Shown here: piece after piece, positions 48,401 to 56,291 of the stretch | How positions within the stretch are numbered: the first letter of the stretch is position 1 | Layout: each line of letters starts with the position of its first letter | Source of the DNA: Variovorax sp. OV329 | GTDB lineage: Bacteria; Pseudomonadota; Gammaproteobacteria; Burkholderiales; Burkholderiaceae_C | DNA length: 64,000 bases | Reading direction: 5' to 3' | Assembly (NCBI RefSeq): GCF_900114785.1 | Contig: NZ_FOUG01000008.1 | Span: forward strand, 186,001-250,000 | The notes under the pieces: generated by a model | What the model saw: the letters and a program-made list of their open reading frames with translations, nothing else | Database searches by the model: none | What the model was told of the DNA's origin: nothing | Position numbers and translations under genes: made by a program

Positions 48401-51400
48401 AGCGCCTGCATCAGCGCGCCGCGGCGGGCAACCAGGCGGGCCGCGTCCTTCAGGCTCATGACGCCGGCCAGCACCGCGGCCACGAACTCGCCCACGCTGT
48501 GGCCCACCAGCGCCGCGGGCTGCACGCCCAGCGACAGCAGGTGCGTGGCCAGCACGTACTCCAGCGTGAAGGTCGCGGGCTGCGTGACCGAAGTTGGCGC
48601 CAGGGCCGAGGGGTCGGGCGAGAACATGCGCTCGCGCAGATCGAAGGGCAGCAGCCCCTCGAAGCCTTGCAAGCAGTCATCGAACGCCGCACGGTGTGCG
48701 CGGCCGCTGGCATAAAGAGTCTTCCCCATGCCGGCGTACTGCGCGCCCTGGCCGGGGAACATGAAGACGGGCTGCGGCATGCGCGCGCCGGTGGCACCGG
48801 CCGCGCGGGCCGGCGAGTCGCTGCTGCGCAGGGCCTGCACGGCCTGCTCGGCGGTCTCTGCCACCACGACGGCGCGCTGGGCGAAGGGCGTGCGGCCCAC
48901 GCGCAGGGTATGGGCCACGTCGACCAGCGACAGCGCCGGGTTGGCCTGCAGGTGGTCGGCCAGGCGCTCGCAGGCGGCGGCCAGCGCCGTGGGCGTGCGC
49001 GCCGACAGCTGCAGCAGTTGCGGTCCCTCGGACGCATCGGAAGGCGCACGCAGCGGCGCCTCTTCCACGATCGCATGGGCATTGGTGCCGCCCACGCCGA
49101 AGGAGCTCACGCCGGCGCGGCGCGGCTGCTGCGGATTGCGCGGCCAGCGCGCCAGGCGGCTGTGCACGCGGAAGGGCGTGGCGTCGAAATCGATGGCCGG
49201 GTTGGGCGATTCGAAATGCAGCGAGGCCGGCAGCTGCTCGCTGTGCAGCGAGAGCGCGGTCTTGATCAGGCCGGTGGCGCCGGCCGCCATGATGAGGTGG
49301 CCCACGTTGCTCTTGACCGAGCCGATCTCGCAGAAGCCCGTGTCCTGCGTGTGGCGACGGTAGGCCTGGGTGAGCGCCTCGATCTCCACCGGGTCGCCCA
49401 TGGGCGTGGCGGTGCCGTGGGTCTCGACGTAGGCGATGCTGCGGGCATCCACGCCGGCGTTGGCCAGCGCCGCGCCGATCACCTTGGCCTGGCCGTCCAC
49501 GCTGGGCGCGGTGAAGCTGGCCTTGGCGCCGCCGTCGTTGTTGATGGCGGTGCCGCGCAGCACCGCATAGATCGGGTCGCCGTCGGCCAGCGCATCGGAC
49601 AGGCGCTTGAGCAGCACCACCGCCGCGCCGTCGCTGAACACCGTGCCCTGGGCCTTGGCGTCGAAGCTGCGCGTGTGGCCGTCGGGCGAGAGCATCGCGC
49701 CTTCCTGGTAGAGGTAGCCGCTGCGCGGCGGGCAGGCGATGGCGACGCCGCCGGCCAGGGCCATGCTGCATTCGCCGGCGCGCAAGGCCTGGAAGGCCGA
49801 GTGCACCGCCACCAGCGAGGTCGAACAGGCGGTGTGGATGCTGACGGCCGGGCCGGTGAGGTTGATGCGGTGCGCCACGCGGGTGGCGATGAAGTCCTTC
49901 TCGTTGGCCAGCATCACCTGGAACTCGCCCACGGCTTCCACCAGGTCGGGCCGGGTGGACAGGTGCTTCTGGAAGTAGGTGGCGTTGTTCATGCCGCCGT
50001 ACACGCCCACCGGCACGGTGGTGCGGTCGGGCGCGTAGCCGCCGCGCTCCAGGCATTCCCAGCAGATCTCCATGAACAGGCGCTGCTGCGGGTCCATCAA
50101 TTCCGCTTCCTTCGGGTTGATGCCGAAGAAGGCGGCGTCGAAGTTCTCGACGCCCTCGATGATGCCGCGCGCCTTCACGTAGTCGGGGTCGGCGCGCAGC
50201 GCGGCGCTCACGCCGGCATCGAGGGTGCTGTCGTCGAAGACGGTGATGCTGTCGCGGCCGGCCAGCAGGTTGTCCCAGAACTGCTCGACGCTGTTCGCGC
50301 CGGGAAAGCGCCCGGCCATGGCGATGAGGGCGATGGGTTCGTGCGCGGCATCGGCGATCGGTGCGGGCTGCTGCGCGGCGTGGACCTTCTGGCTTTGCGC
50401 GGCCAGCGCCTCGTCCAGGGCCTTGGCAAGTGCCGCGGCCGTGGGTTGCCGAAAAAACAGGTTGGCCGAGAGTTTGGCGTCGGGGTAGGTGGCCTGCAGT
50501 TCGGCCAGCACGCGGTGGACCCGCAGCGAATCGCCGCCCAGCTCGAAGAAGTTGTCGGCACGGCCTACTTCGTCCAGGTTCAGCGCCCGCGCGAATGCGG
50601 CGCACACGCGCGCTTCGCTCTCGCTGCGCGCCTCCTCGAAGGCCTGCACGAGCTCGGGCCGCTGGCGCGGCGGTGCGGGCAGGGCCTTGCGGTCCAGCTT
50701 GCCGTTCTCGGTCATCGGCAGCGACTCGACCTGCACGAAGGCGGCCGGGACCATGTAGGCCGGGATGCGCTCGCCCAGGTGCGCGCGCAGGTCGGGTGCG
50801 GACATTGCCTGGCCGGCCTCCGGCACCACGTAGGCCACCAGGCGCGGCTCGCCGCCGGGTTCGTCCTGGCGCGCCACCACGGCGCAGCCGCGCACGCCGG
50901 CGTGCTGCAGCAGCTGGCTCTCGATCTCGCCGGTCTCGATGCGGAAGCCCCGGATCTTCACCTGCTGGTCGATGCGGCCCATGTACTCCAGGTCGCCCTC
51001 GGGCGTGCGTCGCGCCAGGTCACCCGAGCGATAGGCGCGCAGCACCTGGCCGGTGGCCGGGTCGCGCCAGTCGATGAAGCGCTGGGCGCTCAGCTCGGGA
51101 CGGCGCAGGTAGCCTTTGCTGACGCCGGCGCCGCTCACCAGGATCTCTCCCGCTTCGCCCGCCGGCACAGGGGCCAGGTTGTCGTCCACGAGGTCGATGC
51201 GCAGGTCGGGAATGGGTTCGCCGATCACGCTCCCGCGTCCGGCGGCCAGGTCGGCCGCATGGATGGGGCGGTAGCTCACATGCACCGTGGTCTCGGTGAT
51301 GCCGTACATGTTCACCAGGCGCGGCTGCGTGTCGCCGTGCCGGTCGAACCAGGGGCGCAGCATCTGCAGCTCCAGCGCTTCGCCGCCGAAGATCACGTGC

Positions 51401-52242
51401 CGCAGGCTGATCGCCTCCGCCGCATGCGTGCCGCGGGCGTCCGCGTCGATCAGCGTGCGGAAGGCCGAGGGCGTCTGGTTGAGCACCGTCACGCCTTCGC
51501 GCACCAGCAGGTCGAGGAACTCGGCCGGCGAGCGGGTCAGCGCCTGCGGCACCACCACCACGCGGCCACCGTAGACGAGCGCGCCCCAGATTTCCCACAC
51601 CGAGAAATCGAAGGCGTGCGAATGGAAGAAGGTCCAGACGTCCTTCTCGTCGAAGCCGTACCACGCTGCGGTGGCGTCGAAAAGCCGCGCCACGTTGCCG
51701 TGGGTGACCAGGCAGCCCTTGGGCGTGCCGGTGGAGCCGGAGGTGTAGATGACGTAGGCCAAGGCCTGCGGGTCGGCCGGCACCTGGGCAGGCACCTGGG
51801 CAGGCACCGCATCCGGCAGCGGCTCATCGACCAGCAGCAGGGGCAGCGTGCCGGCAGGCAGCTGCGCCTGCGCGCTGCTGGAGGTGACGAAAGCCACCGG
51901 CTGCGCGTCCTGCAGCACGAATTCCAGGCGGCTTTGCGGATAGGCGAGGTCGATGGGCAGGTAGGCCGCGCCCGACTTCAGCACCGCCAGCAGGGCCACC
52001 ACCATGTCGATGGAGCGCTCCAGGCCCACGGCCACCAACTGGTCGCGGCCGGCGCCCATGGCTTGCAGGCGGGCGGCGAGCGCGTTCGAGCGCCGCTCCA
52101 GTTCCGCGTAGCTGATGCTGGCGCCCTCGCAGCTGACTGCCAGGGCCTGCGGCTGCGCACCCGCCTGACGGGCGATCCGCCAATGAATGGGAACAAAGCC
52201 CCCGAAGTCGTCAGGCGAGGGCTTCAATGCCTGTGGTTCCAT
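45451..52242 (-). CDS. Hybrid NRPS-PKS with aminotransferase: A(Thr)-T-KS-AT-ACP-AMT
   Basis: 2263-aa loading and first extension protein. A (~25-530, YTSGSTGTPKG, NMYGITETT, ENGKLDRKAL), T (~540-605, GGDS, Ser572), KS (~635-1062; Cys806 in HTACSTS, His942 in VETHGTA, His982 in SNVGHL), AT (~1157-1460; Ser1249 in GHSVG; HAFH at 1345, malonyl type), ACP (~1553-1625; Ser1589 in GLDSL), low-complexity Ala/Pro/Gln linker (~1630-1748), class III PLP aminotransferase (~1750-2215; Lys2049 in YGKVIGGG). No C, KR or DH. The A pocket reads D-F-W-N-I-G-M-V-H-K, a threonine code. ATG at 52242 with GGAGG upstream is chosen; a TTG at 52275 is in frame. Order resembles the iturin/mycosubtilin AMT logic. Confidence 0.95.
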   Translation of the reverse strand: MEPQALKPSPDDFGGFVPIHWRIARQAGAQPQALAVSCEGASISYAELERRSNALAARLQAMGAGRDQLVAVGLERSIDMVVALLAVLKSGAAYLPIDLAYPQSRLEFVLQDAQPVAFVTSSSAQAQLPAGTLPLLLVDEPLPDAVPAQVPAQVPADPQALAYVIYTSGSTGTPKGCLVTHGNVARLFDATAAWYGFDEKDVWTFFHSHAFDFSVWEIWGALVYGGRVVVVPQALTRSPAEFLDLLVREGVTVLNQTPSAFRTLIDADARGTHAAEAISLRHVIFGGEALELQMLRPWFDRHGDTQPRLVNMYGITETTVHVSYRPIHAADLAAGRGSVIGEPIPDLRIDLVDDNLAPVPAGEAGEILVSGAGVSKGYLRRPELSAQRFIDWRDPATGQVLRAYRSGDLARRTPEGDLEYMGRIDQQVKIRGFRIETGEIESQLLQHAGVRGCAVVARQDEPGGEPRLVAYVVPEAGQAMSAPDLRAHLGERIPAYMVPAAFVQVESLPMTENGKLDRKALPAPPRQRPELVQAFEEARSESEARVCAAFARALNLDEVGRADNFFELGGDSLRVHRVLAELQATYPDAKLSANLFFRQPTAAALAKALDEALAAQSQKVHAAQQPAPIADAAHEPIALIAMAGRFPGANSVEQFWDNLLAGRDSITVFDDSTLDAGVSAALRADPDYVKARGIIEGVENFDAAFFGINPKEAELMDPQQRLFMEICWECLERGGYAPDRTTVPVGVYGGMNNATYFQKHLSTRPDLVEAVGEFQVMLANEKDFIATRVAHRINLTGPAVSIHTACSTSLVAVHSAFQALRAGECSMALAGGVAIACPPRSGYLYQEGAMLSPDGHTRSFDAKAQGTVFSDGAAVVLLKRLSDALADGDPIYAVLRGTAINNDGGAKASFTAPSVDGQAKVIGAALANAGVDARSIAYVETHGTATPMGDPVEIEALTQAYRRHTQDTGFCEIGSVKSNVGHLIMAAGATGLIKTALSLHSEQLPASLHFESPNPAIDFDATPFRVHSRLARWPRNPQQPRRAGVSSFGVGGTNAHAIVEEAPLRAPSDASEGPQLLQLSARTPTALAAACERLADHLQANPALSLVDVAHTLRVGRTPFAQRAVVVAETAEQAVQALRSSDSPARAAGATGARMPQPVFMFPGQGAQYAGMGKTLYASGRAHRAAFDDCLQGFEGLLPFDLRERMFSPDPSALAPTSVTQPATFTLEYVLATHLLSLGVQPAALVGHSVGEFVAAVLAGVMSLKDAARLVARRGALMQALPAGTMLSVRLAAKDLLARLPATLSLAAENGPTACVAAGPSDEIEKMRAALEADGVVAKVLQTSHAFHSAMMEPAVPPFEALVREIELKAPQRPIYSTLTGKLLIAQEATDPHYWARHLRETVRFSPAVREVMAQLANPLFIELGPRNTLAMLVRQHSPKAAAVSFLADKPEEEERAWRLATGRLWTLGAEVDLSSLDTRASKRRLCLPTYPFERKRLWVDIATPAPALPVSPTAAASMPAATAVASVAMPATPTPAAPALPEPSMTAATTDRRPALAQRLRTLFEDISGIDLAEAESGAPFVEMGLDSLTLTQAALQVKKSFKVNLTFRQLMENYRSFDALSAFLDSTLPPEPVAAAPVVAAQPAPVAVAAMPAPVQVMAPVQMAAVPMALPAGDGSLVQQVIAQQMQLMQQQLALLSGAAAPMPVAVPQQQPAVAVAAPAAPAALLAPATPAATAPAADADATAPMKYDVKKAFGAIARIHTQGNKEMTERQKARLSAFVRRYVERTKKSKEFTAANRPHMADPRVVNGFRPTTKEIVYQIVVERSKGSRLWDLDGNEYVDVLNGFGMNLFGWQPDFVQEAVRKQLDLGYEIGPQHPLAAEVSQLICELTGFDRAALCNTGSESVMAAIRIARTVTGRNTVVLFTGSYHGTFDEVLVRAGRNAKGMPAAPGIMNGMFGDVRVLDYGTPESLEFIRDNADDLAAVLVESVQSRRPDFQPREFLREVRDITERAGSCLIFDEVITGFRAHLRGAQAIFGIKADLACYGKVIGGGFPVGVIAGKRDYMDSLDGGGWQYGDDSVPTVGVTYFAGTFVRHPLALAACKASLLHLKEAGEALQTQLNLHTAAMADELSAFCREVGAPIEIRYFASLWRVSWLEDHPLQDLLFAMMRSRGVHILDNFPCFMTTAHTQQDIAKIKSAFKESVAEMQEAEFLPRNSKPSMAMDASRPPVPNARLGRDKDGQPAWFIPDPAAPGKFKRVEA
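51779..51808. repeat. 12-bp tandem repeat inside the Thr adenylation domain
   Basis: GGCACCTGGGCA occurs twice in tandem, followed by half a third copy. It encodes the repeated residues PAQVPAQVPA between the N-terminal A-domain strands and the ATP-binding loop. Being a multiple of three, gain or loss of a copy would stay in frame. Confidence 0.85.
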
Positions 52243-52620
52243 TTGTCTTGCCCGCCTCCAGTTCCGCTGCAGCAAGCTCCCTACAACAGCCGCAACATGA
52301 TGTTTCCGCCGCGCCGGCCAGGCAGTGCCTCTCAGATACCTTTGCGGTCACCTTGATACTGCGCTTCGACAATGCCACCTGCCATTCGCCAAACGCGCTG
52401 CCCGGCGGGCATACGAAAGGCATACTTGACAGAAACAATCGATGCAAATGGTTGCTATTGATCGATTGACAGGCCGGTCGGCGTTGGTCGCATTTTGCGC
52501 CGCTTTGTAAAAAGTGAATACAAAAAGCTAACAAACAGGCAACTTTTGTTACCAATAAGTAGTCGCTTTACGTCAGTGGGCGCCCGCGTTGCACGGCGCC
52601 GGAGCGATCGTGCCGAGCGA
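52243..52620. other. Gene-free, AT-rich leader upstream of the NRPS-PKS operon
   Basis: No gene is supported in this 378-bp interval between a histidine phosphatase gene and the megasynthase, both on the minus strand. Base composition shifts to AT-rich at about 52430-52570, unlike the surrounding coding DNA. It contains the putative promoter/operator at 52419-52468 and an imperfect palindrome GGCAAC-TTTT-GTTACC at 52538-52553. It is the likely control region of the natural-product operon. Confidence 0.6.
52419..52468 (-). promoter_or_regulatory. Candidate promoter and operator of the NRPS-PKS operon
   Basis: On the minus strand TTGCAT (52442-52447) and TATGCC (52419-52424) are spaced by 17 bp, a plausible though weak sigma-70 pair. 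The -35 lies within an inverted repeat with perfect 8-bp arms CAATCGAT (52436-52443) and ATCGATTG (52461-52468), suggesting control by a dimeric regulator. The implied leader is about 170 nt. No regulator gene is next to the operon. Confidence 0.35.
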
Positions 52621-53268
52621 TCAGGCGGCTGCCTGTTCGTCCAGGGCGTCGTCTCCGTCCAGGTGGGTGTCGTCGGCCCAGCCGACCAAAGTGAGTCCTT
52701 GCCCCGTCCACAGCATGCGATTGATGTAGGCGTTGCCTAGCTGCCAGGTGCGCGGCGCCTGCAGCTCCTGGCCGGTGGCGGCGCGGTAGAGAACGTCCAT
52801 CACCCCGCCGTGCGCCACCAGAACCAGCAACTCGGCGGGGTGGCGGGCAGCCAGGTTGGCCACGGCCTCGGTGATGCGGGCGCGAAATGCCAGCAGGCTT
52901 TCGCCGCCGCCAGCGGGGGCGAACTCCGGGTCGCGGCGCCGCCACAGTTCGGCCTGGTCGGGCAGTTCGCGCTCGATGTCCTGGAAGGTGCGGCCCTCGA
53001 AGTGGCCGAAGGCGCGCTCGCGCAGGCGCGGCTCGGGCTGGACCGCCAGGCCGTGCACGACGGCGATGGCCTGCGCCGTCTGCCAGGCGCGCGACAGGTC
53101 GCTCGAATAGACGGCGGCGATGGGCTCGGACGCCAGGGCGCGCGCCACCCGGCCGGCCTGCCACTGGCCCTTGTCGTTCAGCGCGATGTCCAGGTGGCCC
53201 TGCAGCCGGGTGTCGACGTTCCAGGCGGTTTCGCCGTGGCGAACGGCAATGATCCGGGTGCTGTCCAT
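52621..53268 (-). CDS. Histidine phosphatase-family protein (phosphoglycerate mutase-like)
   Basis: 215-aa protein. The catalytic phospho-His lies in the RHGETAWN motif near residue 10; the second His is in VLVAHGGVMDVL; the acid is in RLRERAFGHFEG; and SSDLSRAWQTA is present. These match cofactor-independent broad-specificity phosphatases (GpmB/CobC-like). The substrate is unknown. It is in the same direction as the megasynthase operon but separated from it by the 378-bp leader, so probably not part of it. Confidence 0.88.
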   Translation of the reverse strand: MDSTRIIAVRHGETAWNVDTRLQGHLDIALNDKGQWQAGRVARALASEPIAAVYSSDLSRAWQTAQAIAVVHGLAVQPEPRLRERAFGHFEGRTFQDIERELPDQAELWRRRDPEFAPAGGGESLLAFRARITEAVANLAARHPAELLVLVAHGGVMDVLYRAATGQELQAPRTWQLGNAYINRMLWTGQGLTLVGWADDTHLDGDDALDEQAAA

Positions 53269-53285
53269 CCTGCGAGGGTAGCCGT

Positions 53286-54011
53286 TCAGGGCGTGGCCTT
53301 GGCCGGCGCGGGCACGACGGTGGCGGGCGCGGCCTGGGCAGTCTCGGCCACGCGGCCGGTCTGGATGACCACGTCGACCCGGCGCACGCCGGCCGGCGGG
53401 TTCGGGAAGCCCTGCATCGCCGCCTGGAACAGGGCGCCGAACACGGGGTTGTTGGAGTTGTAGGGCCCGTCGTTGACCGCCCGGGTCTCGAACACCACCT
53501 GGTTGCCGGGCAATTCGCGCAGCACCACGCTTACTTCACGCGTGTACCAAGGGTTGCCATAGGCGCCGTAGGGTGCCCCGTACCAGCCGCCGCCACCGTA
53601 CCAGCCACCGCCGCCGTACCAGCCGCGCCCGTAGCCGTAGCCATAGGGCCTGCCGTAGGGGCCCCAGCCGGGCGGCCAGGGTGAATAGATCCACGGATCG
53701 GCCCAGGGCGAGACCTGCACCGCCACCCGGGCGTTGATCGAGGCTGCGTAGCGCGGCGCGGCGTCGTTGCGGGTCAGGCCCACGCTGGCCATCGCCATCT
53801 CGGCCATGGCCTCCAGCTCGAGCTGGCCGGCCTCCTGGGCCTGCTGCGAAGGCAGGCGGTCGAAGCGGAAGGTGGCCGGCGCCGTCGGCCCGGGCGGGCG
53901 CGAGAAGCTGCTGACGCTGCTGTCCACCGTCCAGCTGGTGGCGCAGCCCGACAGCAGCGCGGCCAGGGCCAGGGCCGCGGGACCGTTCAACAAGGGAAGG
54001 CGCTTGCTCAT
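53286..54011 (-). CDS. DUF4136 lipoprotein with Gly/Tyr-rich repeats
   Basis: 241-aa lipoprotein with lipobox LLSGC near residue 23. An N-terminal DUF4136-like part (ATFRFDRLPSQQAQEAGQLE, VGLTRNDAAPRYAASINARV) is followed by a Trp/Tyr/Gly/Pro-rich stretch with repeated WYGGGGWYGGGGWYGAPYG, encoded by imperfect 15-bp tandem repeats around 53575-53635. The end is VVFETRAVNDGPYNSNNPVF and a Pro/Ala tail. It presumably sits in the outer membrane; function unknown. Confidence 0.85.
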   Translation of the reverse strand: MSKRLPLLNGPAALALAALLSGCATSWTVDSSVSSFSRPPGPTAPATFRFDRLPSQQAQEAGQLELEAMAEMAMASVGLTRNDAAPRYAASINARVAVQVSPWADPWIYSPWPPGWGPYGRPYGYGYGRGWYGGGGWYGGGGWYGAPYGAYGNPWYTREVSVVLRELPGNQVVFETRAVNDGPYNSNNPVFGALFQAAMQGFPNPPAGVRRVDVVIQTGRVAETAQAAPATVVPAPAKATP

Positions 54012-54045
54012 GGTGAATCTCCCAGGCGGGCGCTGTACTTGCGGA

Positions 54046-54969
54046 TCAGCCTTGCGGCACGATGCTCATGACCTGCGGCGCCGCCGCGGGCAGCGGCGGC
54101 GGGTCGAAGGCCAGGTCGCCGTCGGCATCCGGAACGCCCGTGGCCTTCAGACCCTTGAAGTCGTGAAGCGTTCCGTCCAGCAGGTGCGAAGGTGCGACGT
54201 TCTGCAGCGCGGTGAACATGTTCTCCAGCCGGCCCGGGTGCTTGCGCTCCCATTCGCGCAGCATCTCGCCCACCTGCTTGCGCTGCAGGTTCTCCTGGCT
54301 GCCGCACAGGGTGCAGGGAATGATGGGGAATTCGCGGTGCTGCGCCCAGCGCACCAGGTCCTTCTCGGCCGTGTAGGCCAGCGGGCGGATCACGATGTGC
54401 TTGCCGTCGTCGCTCACCAGCTTGGGCGGCATGCTCTTGAGCTTGCCGGCGAAGAACATGTTGAGGAAGAAGGTCTGCAGCATGTCGTCGCGGTGGTGGC
54501 CCAGCGCCACCTTGGTGGCGCCCAGCTCGTCGGCCACCCGGTACAGGATGCCCCGGCGCAGCCGGCTGCACAGGCCGCAGGTGGTCTTGCCCTCGGGAAT
54601 CACGCGCTTGACGATGGAGTAGGTGTCCTGCTCCTCGATGTGGAAGGGCACGCCCAGGTTCGTGAGGTAGGTGGGCAGCACATCTTCCGGAAAGCCGGGC
54701 TGCTTCTGGTCCAGGTTGACGGCGACGATGTCGAAATGGATGGGCGCGCGGGCGCGCAGCTTGAGCAGGATGTCCAGCAGGCCGTAGCTGTCCTTGCCGC
54801 CGGACACGCACACCATGACCTTGTCGCCCTCTTCGATCATGTTGTAGTCGACGATGGCCTGCCCGACCTGCCGGCACAGGCGCTTCTCGAGCTTGTGCGT
54901 CTCGCGCTCGATCTTGAGGGTGTTGCCGGGCGCCTGTGCAGGCGCCTCGTCGATCCAAACGGCACTCAT
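54046..54969 (-). CDS. ttcA: tRNA 2-thiocytidine(32) synthetase
   Basis: 307-aa enzyme that thiolates C32 of certain tRNAs using an iron-sulfur cluster and ATP. The PP-loop is [13 protein letters not shown], the cluster cysteines are in [18 protein letters not shown] and later [18 protein letters not shown], and the [16 protein letters not shown] block is intact. Length and order fit the family. It is directly upstream of the DUF4136 gene in the same direction. Confidence 0.95.
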   Translation of the reverse strand: MSAVWIDEAPAQAPGNTLKIERETHKLEKRLCRQVGQAIVDYNMIEEGDKVMVCVSGGKDSYGLLDILLKLRARAPIHFDIVAVNLDQKQPGFPEDVLPTYLTNLGVPFHIEEQDTYSIVKRVIPEGKTTCGLCSRLRRGILYRVADELGATKVALGHHRDDMLQTFFLNMFFAGKLKSMPPKLVSDDGKHIVIRPLAYTAEKDLVRWAQHREFPIIPCTLCGSQENLQRKQVGEMLREWERKHPGRLENMFTALQNVAPSHLLDGTLHDFKGLKATGVPDADGDLAFDPPPLPAAAPQVMSIVPQG

Positions 54970-55058
54970 GCCTGCTTCCTTGGGGTAGTGGAGCGGTGCG
55001 GGTGCACCGAACCGGCGATTTTATTCGGCCGGCCTTTTCCCGCGCATCGCGCCGGTCG

Positions 55059-55451
55059 TCAAGGCTTGGCCCGGAACACCTCGACGCCCACGGCCTCGCA
55101 GTCCGGGTACACGTCCGGCTTGGCGGTGGACACGCGCGCGGCCTGCACCTTGGGGTGCGTCAGCACCTGGGTCAGGATGTCGTCGCACAGCGTCTCCTGC
55201 AGGTGGATGTGGCCCTTGGACAGCCGCGCGGCCACGGTGCGGCGGATGAAGTCGTAGTCCACCACTTCGTCCAGCTCGTCGGCCTGCGGCGTGGACACGG
55301 CCAGCGGCACGTACAGGTCGACGTTGATGATCACGCGCTGCTCGGCGCGCTTCTCGAACTCGTGCACGCCGATGTTGATCCACACCTCGTAGTTGCGCAG
55401 GAACACGCGGCGGCAGGTGGCCAGGAGGGGGTCGAGGGCGGCGTGGGTCAT
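55059..55451 (-). CDS. folB: Dihydroneopterin aldolase-family protein
   Basis: 130-aa FolB-type tunnel-fold enzyme of the folate pathway, which cleaves or epimerises dihydroneopterin. The N-terminal block RNYEVWINIGVHEFEKRAEQ has the catalytic-site residues of the family, and DEVVDYDFIRRTVAARLSKG and HLQETLCDDILTQVL follow. Its ATG overlaps the stop of the upstream SDR gene by 4 bp, pairing it with a pterin reductase-like enzyme. A role in monapterin rather than folate synthesis is possible for this gene pair. Confidence 0.88.
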   Translation of the reverse strand: MTHAALDPLLATCRRVFLRNYEVWINIGVHEFEKRAEQRVIINVDLYVPLAVSTPQADELDEVVDYDFIRRTVAARLSKGHIHLQETLCDDILTQVLTHPKVQAARVSTAKPDVYPDCEAVGVEVFRAKP

Positions 55452-56272
55452 GGCGAGGAAGAAGGGGAAGAGGGTGCGGCGTGGACGGGCTTGAGCAGTT
55501 CGTCGACGACGAACATGATGTCGCGCGGCAGCGGCACCAGGTGCTGCCCGTTGTCCACGCTGAGGGTGGTGCCGGTGATGCTGCGGGTCTCGGCCAGGAA
55601 CACGCAGCTGCGCGCCACGTCGGCCGGGTCGATGGGCCGGCGCAGCAGGTTGGCCCGCGCGGCGCGCTGGAAGTTGTCGCCGGTCTGCGGACCGCTTTCG
55701 AACAGGATGCCCGGCGCCACCCCGCACACCCGCACGGCCGGCCCGAGGGCCTGCGCCTGCAGCGCCACCGCCCGCTCCAGCGCGAGCTTGGAGACGGTGT
55801 AGGAGAAGTAGTCCGGGTTCAGGTTGTAGACCTTCTGGTCCAGGATGTGGATGGCCGAACGCTCCCCATCGCCCGCGGCGCCAGGCGGCTGCTGCGCCAC
55901 CAGGCGCGCGAAGGACAGCGGCGCGATCAGGTTCACGCCCAGCTGGCGCTGCGCCGCGTCGGCGTCGAAGTCCAGGCCGGTGTCGGGCTCGAAGGCGGAG
56001 GCGTTGTTGACCACGCAGGCCAGCGGGGCCTCGGCCGTCAGCTGTGCGAGCAGCGCGCGGCGGCCGGCTTCCTGCGTGATGTCGGCTTCCACCGCCTCGG
56101 CCTGCCAGCCCTGCGCACGAAGGGATTCGCACAGCGCCAAGGCCTCCACGCGCGAGGCGCGATACTGGCACCAGACCTTCCAGCCGGCGCGCGCGAAGGC
56201 CTCGCAGATGGCGGCGCCCAGGCGGCGTCCGCCGCCGGTCACGAGCACTTGCCTGAAAGAGGAGTTCGTCAC
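55448..56272 (-). CDS. folM: SDR-family pteridine/dihydromonapterin reductase-like protein
   Basis: About 274-aa short-chain dehydrogenase. The cofactor loop VTGGGRRLGAAI has the Arg pair typical of pteridine reductases (NADPH), followed by VNNASAFEPD, and the catalytic Tyr-Lys in YFSYTVSKLALE. The neighbour is folB, supporting a tetrahydromonapterin or folate role. The GTG at 56272 is chosen because the ATG at 56293 lies on top of the divergent methyltransferase start at 56292; both starts remain possible. The C-terminus has a Ser/Pro tail. Confidence 0.82.
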   Translation of the reverse strand: MTNSSFRQVLVTGGGRRLGAAICEAFARAGWKVWCQYRASRVEALALCESLRAQGWQAEAVEADITQEAGRRALLAQLTAEAPLACVVNNASAFEPDTGLDFDADAAQRQLGVNLIAPLSFARLVAQQPPGAAGDGERSAIHILDQKVYNLNPDYFSYTVSKLALERAVALQAQALGPAVRVCGVAPGILFESGPQTGDNFQRAARANLLRRPIDPADVARSCVFLAETRSITGTTLSVDNGQHLVPLPRDIMFVVDELLKPVHAAPSSPSSSP

Positions 56273-56291
56273 CTTGGATAATTCCGGAACC

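Noticed and set aside
47932..52356. 1474-codon plus-strand open frame across the NRPS-PKS gene
   Set aside because: Same reason: shadow of the KS/AT/A domains on the opposite strand; composition typical of an antisense frame.
52436..52468. LuxR-type lux box controlling the biosynthetic operon
   Set aside because: The arms (CAATCGAT/ATCGATTG, 17-bp centre) do not match the ~20-bp lux-box consensus, and no luxI/luxR gene is present.
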